Positions 57,913 to 64,000 of a DNA stretch of 64,000 nucleotides are shown piece after piece. The stretch lies in the NCBI GenBank assembly GCA_045648445.1, contig JAZRNY010000022.1, positions 1 to 64,000 on the forward strand. The letters are read 5' to 3'. This DNA is from SIG607 sp045648445. Its GTDB lineage: Bacteria > Bacillota > Clostridia > Oscillospirales > Acutalibacteraceae. The translations under genes were made by a program, and so were the position numbers. Numbering within the stretch: the first letter of the stretch is position 1; the number at the start of each line of letters is the position of its first letter. The notes below the pieces were generated by a model, which did no database searches, was not told the origin of the DNA, and saw only the letters and a program-made list of their open reading frames with translations.

Positions 57913-58649
57913 TATAATTTATATCCCTCTTTGTAATCGCCGTAAATGTCGCGAACCTCTTGTTCACATTCGGTAAGGGACAGCGTAGGCATTATTTTGA
58001 GCCCCGCTTTAGAACATTTTTTGCCCTCAATAAGCACCAAAAAGGGCGGTAGTGAAAAACGCTGACAAACAAAACGTATTCTTTTTGGTTCGATTTTCTT
58101 TTCACTCATTTTGCTTAAAATTTCGGTAAGCCTTTCGGGGCGGTGGCAGATGCAAAGACGCCCTGCCGTATTAAGCATTTTAAAGGCGGCGTCAAGCACG
58201 TCGTCAATGGTGCAGTCGGTTTCGTGACGCGCCGTTGCCTCGATACCGTCGGGATTTTTTATCCCCGAACCGTCGGCAAAATAGGGCGGATTGCAAGTAA
58301 CCAGCGTAAATTTACCTGTTTTAAGTTCCATTGGTAAATCCTTTAAATCGGCAAGTATGGGAGTAATTTTATCGGTTAAATTTCGCTCGGTTGCCGTTTT
58401 TTTTGCAAGAAAAATTGCCTCGTCGCTTATATCAACGCCTATGGCCTTTTGGATTTTTTCGTCCCTTAATAAAGCAAACGGAATTATTCCGCAACCTGTT
58501 CCAAGGTCAACGTAGGCATCCTTTTTTTTAGCATTTGCAAAGTTTGCAAGTAAAAGCGCATCGGTACCGAAAGCGTGATGTTTTGATACATAAAGGAAAG
58601 CCCCTTTTCTATCCAGGGGCTCCTTTTTTATATTTATGCTCTGGTCCAT
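57909..58649 (-). CDS. tRNA1(Val) adenine-37 N6-methyltransferase-like protein
   Basis: 246 residues, a Rossmann methyltransferase of the TrmN6/YfiC group. SAM-binding VDLGTGCGIIPFALL (about 46-60) and the catalytic NPPY motif in VTCNPPYFADG (about 117-127), characteristic of N6-adenine and some other amino methyltransferases. Probably modifies A37 of a tRNA. Its start lies 16 bases inside the end of cysS, so the two are coupled. In many Clostridia it neighbours a GIY-YIG or rsmI gene; not here. Confidence 0.88.
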   Translation of the reverse strand: MDQSINIKKEPLDRKGAFLYVSKHHAFGTDALLLANFANAKKKDAYVDLGTGCGIIPFALLRDEKIQKAIGVDISDEAIFLAKKTATERNLTDKITPILADLKDLPMELKTGKFTLVTCNPPYFADGSGIKNPDGIEATARHETDCTIDDVLDAAFKMLNTAGRLCICHRPERLTEILSKMSEKKIEPKRIRFVCQRFSLPPFLVLIEGKKCSKAGLKIMPTLSLTECEQEVRDIYGDYKEGYKLY

Positions 58650-60013
58650 TTTACACCTTGGGGAGTATCCTCTAATATGATACCCATTTCTTTTAGTTTA
58701 TCCCTTATAGCATCGGCTTCTTTAAAATTCTTTTCTTTTCTTGCCTGAGTACGTTTTGCAATAAGTTCTTCAACCTCTGCATCTATACTATCATTTTTGC
58801 GGTTATAAAGGAAACCTAATACGCCTGTCAGTTCGTCAAAAAGTTCTGCCATAGCATTAAGAGAAACCTTTTGCGCCCCTGCGTCAATTGCCATATTTAT
58901 ATCCTTTGCAAGAGTAAACACTGCTGCAAGTGCATCTGCGGTATTAAGGTCGTCTTCCATAGCGTTAATAAATTCATTTTTGCGAACTTCAATAAAGGCA
59001 GGAATTTCTCCGCCGTCTTGAGCGTGTTCAAGGGCAAAATCAATTCTGTCGCGGCAGTTATAAAGACGCTCAAGGGCGCTCTTTCCCTGTTCGATAATAT
59101 CAATCGAGTAGTTAATGGGGCTTCTGTAGTGTGAAGAAATCATAAGGTAACGGATAGGTTCGTATCCGAATTTTTCGGCAACGTCACGAACGGTAAAGAA
59201 GTTGCCCAGCGACTTACTCATTTTGCGGTTATCAACGTTAATAAAGCCGTTGTGCATCCAATAACGAGCAAATTCCTGACCGTTGGCGGCTTCGCTTTGG
59301 GCTATTTCATTTTCATGATGGGGGAAGATAAGGTCCTGACCGCCGCAGTGAATATCTATGGTTTTGCCAAGATATCTGCAAGACATAGCGGAACATTCAA
59401 TATGCCAACCGGGTCTGCCCTCGCCCCAAGGAGAATCCCATTTGGGTTCGCCCGGTTTTGCGCCTTTCCAAAGGCAGAAGTCCATGGGGTCTTCTTTAAT
59501 TTCGCCTACTGCAATTCTTGCGCCTGATTCAAGGTCTTCAAGGGGCTGATGGGAAAGTTTTCCGTATTCCTTGAACTTTTTGGCTCTATAGTATACGTCA
59601 CCGCCCGATTCATAAGCAAAACCTTTTTCAATAAGGCTTTCGATAATAGAAATTATTTCATCAATATTTTCGGTTGCTCTTGGATGAACCGAAGCAGGTT
59701 TTACGTTAAGTCCGTCAGAATCGGTACGGAACTCTTTTATATAACGCTCTGCCACTTCGGGTACGGTTATACCCTCTTCATTTGCCTTTTTAATAAGTTT
59801 ATCGTCAATATCGGTAAAGTTTTGAACGTATTTTACGTTAACTCCGCGCCATTCAAGATATCTGCGCAAAACGTCGAAAACGCAAAGAGGACGAGCATTA
59901 CCTATATGGATAAAGTTATATACGGTAGGTCCGCAAGCATAAATTTTTACTTCATTTTCATCAATTGGAATAAATTCCTGTTTTTCTCTGGTTAAGGTGT
60001 TAAATATTTTCAT
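58634..60013 (-). CDS. cysS: Cysteinyl-tRNA synthetase
   Basis: 459 residues, class I. CGPTVYNFIHIGNARP holds the first zinc Cys and the HIGH-equivalent, GWHIECSAMS and CGGQDLIFPHHENE the remaining zinc ligands, and KMSKSLGN the KMSKS loop. The C-terminal DALR-type helical domain binds tRNA. Follows cysE by 2 bases, so cysteine synthesis and its charging share one T-box-controlled transcript. Confidence 0.97.
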   Translation of the reverse strand: MKIFNTLTREKQEFIPIDENEVKIYACGPTVYNFIHIGNARPLCVFDVLRRYLEWRGVNVKYVQNFTDIDDKLIKKANEEGITVPEVAERYIKEFRTDSDGLNVKPASVHPRATENIDEIISIIESLIEKGFAYESGGDVYYRAKKFKEYGKLSHQPLEDLESGARIAVGEIKEDPMDFCLWKGAKPGEPKWDSPWGEGRPGWHIECSAMSCRYLGKTIDIHCGGQDLIFPHHENEIAQSEAANGQEFARYWMHNGFINVDNRKMSKSLGNFFTVRDVAEKFGYEPIRYLMISSHYRSPINYSIDIIEQGKSALERLYNCRDRIDFALEHAQDGGEIPAFIEVRKNEFINAMEDDLNTADALAAVFTLAKDINMAIDAGAQKVSLNAMAELFDELTGVLGFLYNRKNDSIDAEVEELIAKRTQARKEKNFKEADAIRDKLKEMGIILEDTPQGVKWTRA

Positions 60014-60015
60014 AA

Positions 60016-60639
60016 CTATCGAATTCCTTTCTCTTCAAGTTCTTTAATACGTTGTTCTAGTCTGCAAATTTCTTGCGCAATAGGGTCGGGAACGTGTATC
60101 TGGTCAAGGGGCTGAACCTTTTCGCCCTTTTGACGAACCACTCTTGCAGGTATGCCCACGACGGTACAGTCGGGGGGCACTTCCTCAAGCACTACGGCGC
60201 CTGCGGCAATTCGTGAATTATCCCCTACTTTAAAGGGGCCGAGCACCTTTGCGCCTGCGCTTATCATTACATTATTACCTATAGTCGGGTGACGTTTGCC
60301 CGTATCTTTACCCGTACCGCCAAGGGTTACACCCTGATAAATAAGCACGTCGTCGCCTATTTCGGTGGTTTCGCCTATAACAATGCCTACACCGTGGTCA
60401 ATAACAAGGCGTCTGCCGATAGTGGCGCCGGGGTGAATTTCAATACCGGTTTTTCTAACGCAGTCCTGTGAAATCCATCTTGCTATAAATTTAAAACCGT
60501 GTTTATAAAAAAAGTGCGACCAACGGTGCATTCGAATTGCCTTTACACCTGGATAAAGGAATAATATTTCAAACCAACCTCTTGCAGCCGGATCGCGTTC
60601 CTTTACCGCGCGTATGTCTTCTCTTATTCTTTTAAACAA
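60016..60639 (-). CDS. cysE: Serine O-acetyltransferase
   Basis: 207 residues, the short Gram-positive form. Left-handed beta-helix of hexapeptide repeats (about 65-165: IHPGATIGRRLVIDHGVGIVIGE, given as residues about 68-90) with the catalytic His in DHGVG and the acetyl-CoA region GKRHPTIGNNV. It makes O-acetylserine from serine and acetyl-CoA, the first committed step to cysteine. First gene after the cysteine T-box; CTTTAAAGGAGAG gives the ribosome site. Confidence 0.95.
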   Translation of the reverse strand: MFKRIREDIRAVKERDPAARGWFEILFLYPGVKAIRMHRWSHFFYKHGFKFIARWISQDCVRKTGIEIHPGATIGRRLVIDHGVGIVIGETTEIGDDVLIYQGVTLGGTGKDTGKRHPTIGNNVMISAGAKVLGPFKVGDNSRIAAGAVVLEEVPPDCTVVGIPARVVRQKGEKVQPLDQIHVPDPIAQEICRLEQRIKELEEKGIR

Positions 60640-60664
60640 TATTTTTCTCTCCTTTAAAGCAGGA

Positions 60665-60704
60665 ATAATAAAAGCCCCTAATATTGCATAGCAATATCAG
60701 AGGC
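60665..60704 (-). terminator. Regulated terminator of the cysE T-box
   Basis: On the minus strand GCCTCTGATATTGC pairs with GCAATATTAGGGGC around TAT, followed by TTTTATTATT. It is the off state of the T-box switch. Confidence 0.9.
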
Positions 60705-60905
60705 GAAAGTTCGCGGTTCCACTCCGTTTTATATCTTTAAAACTTTAACGCAGTTATACGGACAAGGATACTTTAGTTCCCCCTGTCAACTCGTTGAGCG
60801 CAATTCGTTATCTTCGCTTACCCGTATGCCCTTTCAGTCGGTGAGGCATACTCCCTGTTGGAGCCAAAGGCAACTACTTTTCTCAAGTCATCGCTTTTGT
60901 TTTAT
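60665..60905 (-). promoter_or_regulatory. T-box leader, cysteine specifier
   Basis: Leader RNA for cysE-cysS. The T-box sequence AGTGGAACCGCGAA is at 60724-60711. The specifier is UGC (60802-60800) in the context GAAT-UGC-G, pairing with the anticodon of tRNA-Cys and followed by a purine. Stem I distal elements (GGGAGTATGCC and GGCATACGGG) are at about 60820-60860. Low charged tRNA-Cys should allow expression of both cysteine synthesis and charging. Confidence 0.92.
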
Positions 60906-60907
60906 AT

Positions 60908-60936
60908 ATTATATGCATTAAACCGTATTTTGTCAA
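60908..60936 (-). promoter_or_regulatory. Promoter of the cysE T-box leader
   Basis: Perfect consensus on the minus strand: TTGACA (60936-60931), 17 bp, TATAAT (60913-60908). It begins 34 bases after the pgsA stop; no terminator separates the two, so read-through from the recA operon into the T-box is possible. Confidence 0.9.
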
Positions 60937-60970
60937 GTACCCGCAAGTAGTATGCGTATTTTAACGCCAA

Positions 60971-61555
60971 TTATTTTGTTGTATTAACAAATTCCTTATT
61001 TTGATAAAGATAAATTGCGCCCGAAATTACACAGAGTATGGTACTCGCCCAAAGAACTACGTTAAAGCCTATATCAAGTCCCATTTCAACAAGTCCGCCG
61101 TCGGTAAAAAACCATTCTTTAAGTTGCGCAAATGCAATACCCAAAACGATTGCTGCAATTTGTGTTACGGTTTTAAGTTTGCCCCAAATGTTTGCGGCAA
61201 TAACCTTTTTGGTTTCGCTGCTTACAACGATAAGACGAAGAGAAGAAATAAGGAATTCACGGAAAAGTACTATAAATACTACCCAAGTAATTTGCCAACC
61301 GATATTATGAGCAATAAAGCCTAAAAATGCCGATGTTGTAAGCATTTTATCGGCAAGCGGGTCAAGGAATTTGCCGAAAGAGGTAACTAGATTTCTTGCT
61401 CTTGCAATTTTGCCGTCAAGCATATCGGTAAATGCTGCAACACCGAAAACTATAAGTGCAATCAAATAGTGACATGGAAAATCTATGAGCATAAGCGCCA
61501 TAAATACGGGGGTTAAAATTATACGAAGTACAGTAAGTTTATTGGGCAGATTCAT
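60971..61555 (-). CDS. pgsA: CDP-diacylglycerol-glycerol-3-phosphate 3-phosphatidyltransferase
   Basis: 194 residues with about four to five membrane helices. The CDP-alcohol phosphatidyltransferase motif D(G)x2ARx8Gx3Dx3D is complete: LDGKIARA, then FGKFLDPLADK. It makes phosphatidylglycerol phosphate, the committed step to phosphatidylglycerol and cardiolipin. The start overlaps the end of rimO; AGGAG serves either GTG at 61558 or ATG at 61555. Order pgsA-rimO near recA is common in Clostridia. Confidence 0.94.
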   Translation of the reverse strand: MNLPNKLTVLRIILTPVFMALMLIDFPCHYLIALIVFGVAAFTDMLDGKIARARNLVTSFGKFLDPLADKMLTTSAFLGFIAHNIGWQITWVVFIVLFREFLISSLRLIVVSSETKKVIAANIWGKLKTVTQIAAIVLGIAFAQLKEWFFTDGGLVEMGLDIGFNVVLWASTILCVISGAIYLYQNKEFVNTTK

Positions 61556-62876
61556 CACACATTTCTCCTAACAAATCATATTCTATTGAGTCGTTGACAG
61601 TTACTTCAACGAATTCTCCAAAGGTAAGGGGTCTGGTTGCGTAAAAAAAGATTTTTCCGTCAACCTCAGGCGCGTCAAAGGGGGTTCTTCCGAAATAGCA
61701 CTTAAGATAGTCATCATAGCCTTCAACCAAAACGGTCACCGTTTCGCCGATTTTTTCTTCATTTTTCTCGGCAGAAATTACCATTTGATCATCCATAATA
61801 AGCGACATTCGGTCTTCTTTAGTCTGCGCGTCTATCTGATTATCAAAGGTAGCCGCCATGGTGTCCTCTTCGGGTGAATAGGTAAAACAACCAAGACGTT
61901 CAAAACGGGTATCCTTTATAAACTGATGAAGTTCACTGAACTGTTCTTCGGTTTCACCCGGAAAGCCCGTAATAAAGGTGGTACGAATGGTTATTCCCTT
62001 TACCTTACTTCTTATTTTTTCAATAAGGTCGGTCAGGCTTTTTACATCACCTTTGCGGTTCATTCGTTTTAAAATATCACCGTTTACGTGCTGAAGGGGA
62101 ATATCAAGATACTTAACGATTTTTTCGTTTTTATTTATGGTATCAAGAAGTTTATCGGTTATTCTTTCGGGATAGGTATATAAAACCCTAATCCAACGAA
62201 GTTTTTCGATTTTACTAAGTTCGGTTAAAAGTTCGGGCAGTTTGCTTTCCCCGTACAAATCTTCACCGTAAGCGGTAGTGTCCTGCGCTACGACAACTAT
62301 TTCTCTAACGCCGTCCAAAACCAACTTTTCGGCTTCTTTTACGCAACTTTCAATGGTACGGCTACGCATTTTACCGCGTATTAAAGGAATTGCGCAGTAA
62401 GTACAGCAGTTATTGCAACCCTCGGCAACCTTTAAATATGCCGTAAAGGGATAACCGCCCAAAATTCTTTCGCCGTCAAGGTTTAAATCGGATTTTGGCC
62501 CGTAATGATTTTCTTTTTTACCTTCAATCGCGTCATTTACTATTTTTGCAATATCTTTATTTGAACCAATGCCGACAACCACGTCAACCTCAGGAATTTC
62601 CTCGGTTATATCGTCCTTATATCTTTCGGCAAGACATCCCGTTACAATAAGCGCCTTTAAATTTCCGTCTTTTTTATAGGCGGCGGCTTCAAGGATATTT
62701 TCTATTGCTTCCTCTTTGGCGCTTTCAATAAATCCGCAGGTATTTATGATTATTGCATCTGCCTCAGCTTCTTCGGCGCCGATTATAAAACCTGCGTCAC
62801 TAAGACTTTTAAGCATTACTTCGGCATCAACCTGATTTTTTGGGCAACCAAGAGATACCATTGCTACTTTTTTCAT
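61539..62876 (-). CDS. rimO: Ribosomal protein uS12 methylthiotransferase
   Basis: 445 residues. N-terminal MTTase domain with SLGCPKNQVDAE and INTCGFIESA (cysteines for the auxiliary 4Fe-4S cluster), radical SAM domain with GCNNCCTYCAIP (CxxxCxxC) and a C-terminal TRAM domain (about 380-440). It adds a methylthio group to Asp of ribosomal protein uS12. The cysteine pattern and the IPLIRGKMRSR region favour RimO over MiaB. Lies 3 bases after recX. Confidence 0.94.
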   Translation of the reverse strand: MKKVAMVSLGCPKNQVDAEVMLKSLSDAGFIIGAEEAEADAIIINTCGFIESAKEEAIENILEAAAYKKDGNLKALIVTGCLAERYKDDITEEIPEVDVVVGIGSNKDIAKIVNDAIEGKKENHYGPKSDLNLDGERILGGYPFTAYLKVAEGCNNCCTYCAIPLIRGKMRSRTIESCVKEAEKLVLDGVREIVVVAQDTTAYGEDLYGESKLPELLTELSKIEKLRWIRVLYTYPERITDKLLDTINKNEKIVKYLDIPLQHVNGDILKRMNRKGDVKSLTDLIEKIRSKVKGITIRTTFITGFPGETEEQFSELHQFIKDTRFERLGCFTYSPEEDTMAATFDNQIDAQTKEDRMSLIMDDQMVISAEKNEEKIGETVTVLVEGYDDYLKCYFGRTPFDAPEVDGKIFFYATRPLTFGEFVEVTVNDSIEYDLLGEMCDESAQ

Positions 62877-62879
62877 TTT

Positions 62880-63494
62880 TTACTCCTCACAACCGGACAA
62901 TTCCAGTTTCATAACACTGTTTATATCGGAAAAGGAAAAGCCGCCCCTAATCAGCGCGTTTGTCACCTTTCTAACGCCTTCCGTTTCATACAGTCGGTTT
63001 TTATACTTAGTATTTAATAAATTTTTGATTTTTTCTTGTTCAAAATCACTGTCGTAAACACATATTTCCTTTGCCTTTTCACTGCTTATTCCCGAATTTA
63101 TAAGTTTTTCTTTGGCGGCGCGGTTAGAAATATTGTTTTCGTCGTATTTTTCTTTAAGACGAAGGGCGAAACTGTCGTCGTTTATGTAACCGAGTTGTCT
63201 GCACCTGTTAACAGTCTGCTCAACGCACCATTGGGCAAAGCCCGTTTTTAAAAGCTTTGCCCTCAGGTTTTTTTCACTTATACTGCTGTTTGAAAGATAG
63301 TAAAAAGCGCGGTTTTTGCATCTTATCAAATCAGAACTGTCTTCAAGGTCATTAGCCTGATCTTCAGTTATTTGGTCACCCACTTTAAAAGTCAGGGTTT
63401 CAAAAAAACTTTTATCAAGGTTAATATAGGTGTCATCGTCGAAACGCATTTCAATTATATGACCGCGTCGGCGAATTATCTCGGTAATTTTCAT
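62880..63494 (-). CDS. recX: RecA regulator RecX
   Basis: 204 residues, a helical-repeat protein of the RecX family (three-helix modules: SEKNLRAKLLKTGFAQWCVE, NISNRAAKEKLINSGISSEKA). It limits RecA filament growth. Its ATG overlaps the recA stop (TAATG), so the two are translated together and RecX level follows RecA. Confidence 0.93.
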   Translation of the reverse strand: MKITEIIRRRGHIIEMRFDDDTYINLDKSFFETLTFKVGDQITEDQANDLEDSSDLIRCKNRAFYYLSNSSISEKNLRAKLLKTGFAQWCVEQTVNRCRQLGYINDDSFALRLKEKYDENNISNRAAKEKLINSGISSEKAKEICVYDSDFEQEKIKNLLNTKYKNRLYETEGVRKVTNALIRGGFSFSDINSVMKLELSGCEE

Positions 63495-64000
63495 TATTCG
63501 TCAACCGCTATATCAATATTTACCTTTTTGCGTTTGCGTGGTTCTTCTAAGGTGGGTTCTTCTGAAGCAACCGGTGCTGCTACTGTTGCTTTTGTTTCTG
63601 TTTTAGAGGTTTTTTCTATCATAGCATCGGTAATTTTTTCTTCAAGTTCCTTCATAAGTTCAGGATTGTCAAGAAGCAACTGCTTTACGTTATCTCTGCC
63701 CTGACCTATACGTGTTTCGCCGTAATAGAACCAAGCGCCGCTACGGGAAAGTATACCAAGTTTAAGACCGGTATCAACGATTTCGCCCTCTTTAGAAATA
63801 CCTTTTCCGTACATAATATCGAATTCAGCCTCTTTAAAGGGAGGAGCAATTTTATTTTTAACAATTTTCGCTCTGGTACGGTTACCTACTACTTCACCGC
63901 CAACCTTAATGGACTCAACCCTTCTTACGTCAATTCGTACCGATGCATAGAATTTAAGGGCGCGTCCGCCTGTGGTGGTTTCACTGCTACCGTACATAAC
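63494..64000 (-). CDS. recA: Recombinase RecA, C-terminal part
   Basis: The gene is cut by the right edge; about 168 residues of the C-terminal half are present. Visible RecA landmarks: MYGSSETTTGGRALKFYAS with loop L2 in part, the VGNRTRAKIVKNKIAPPFKEAEFDIMYGKGIS core (residues given in context only) and the C-terminal domain. It ends in an acidic and basic low-complexity tail (EPRKRKKVNIDIAVDE). Homologous recombination and SOS co-protease; it would activate LexA, whose box controls the dinB operon in this window. Confidence 0.96.
   Translation of the reverse strand, partial: VMYGSSETTTGGRALKFYASVRIDVRRVESIKVGGEVVGNRTRAKIVKNKIAPPFKEAEFDIMYGKGISKEGEIVDTGLKLGILSRSGAWFYYGETRIGQGRDNVKQLLLDNPELMKELEEKITDAMIEKTSKTETKATVAAPVASEEPTLEEPRKRKKVNIDIAVDE

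Overview
The window comes from a low-GC anaerobic Bacillota, most likely a gut-type member of the Clostridia. Supporting signs are T-box leaders, a CIRCE element, an oxygen-sensitive class III ribonucleotide reductase, a LexA box of the Bacillus/Clostridium type, SipW-type secretion and A/T-rich Gram-positive promoters. No rRNA or tRNA gene and no CRISPR array was seen. Species cannot be named from the sequence.

Layout. 1-6 kb: a partial gene, a chain-of-hairpins repeat, and a one-carbon operon (ABC exporter, metF, a stand-alone methionine synthase activation domain, and metH without that domain). 6-12 kb: tyrS behind a tyrosine T-box, a cell-envelope operon (LtaS-like, membrane protein, CapA-like) and ruvX. 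11.7-21.2 kb: a nine-gene surface-fibre operon reading leftward from a SipW-type signal peptidase. It encodes TasA-like proteins, three proteins with a TasA-like stalk and a beta-helix or GLUG tip, and a VPDTG-ended pilin-like protein. 21.3-22.8 kb: a tyrosine recombinase gene lying between inverted copies of a 25-bp core-site-like sequence, with the only good promoter for the fibre operon inside the same segment. 22.8-25.6 kb: an SOS-type cassette (dinB with two small genes, facing an XRE/ImmA pair) around one LexA box. 25.6-28.5 kb: an ABC importer with a Crp/Fnr-type regulator. 28.6-36 kb: htpG, a second hairpin-chain repeat, and hrcA-grpE-dnaK-dnaJ interrupted by a four-helix-bundle insertion. 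36-46 kb: an unknown gene, an EF-G-like factor, ppa, a GH123-like protein, a LOG-family protein, dut and nrdDG. 46-52.5 kb: an envelope operon and a large secreted protein. 52.5-55.8 kb: a patchy accessory stretch (XRE regulators, PAP2, a SLOG protein, gene fragments). 55.8-64 kb: housekeeping genes (lysS-greA, trmN6-cysS-cysE behind a cysteine T-box, pgsA-rimO-recX-recA).

The most interesting system is the recombinase and fibre locus. The arrangement predicts a DNA-inversion switch in which the recombinase flips itself together with the promoter for SipW-dependent surface fibres. A terminator-like hairpin between two directly repeated sites adds a possible second layer of control. This is a prediction from sequence layout, not a demonstrated activity.
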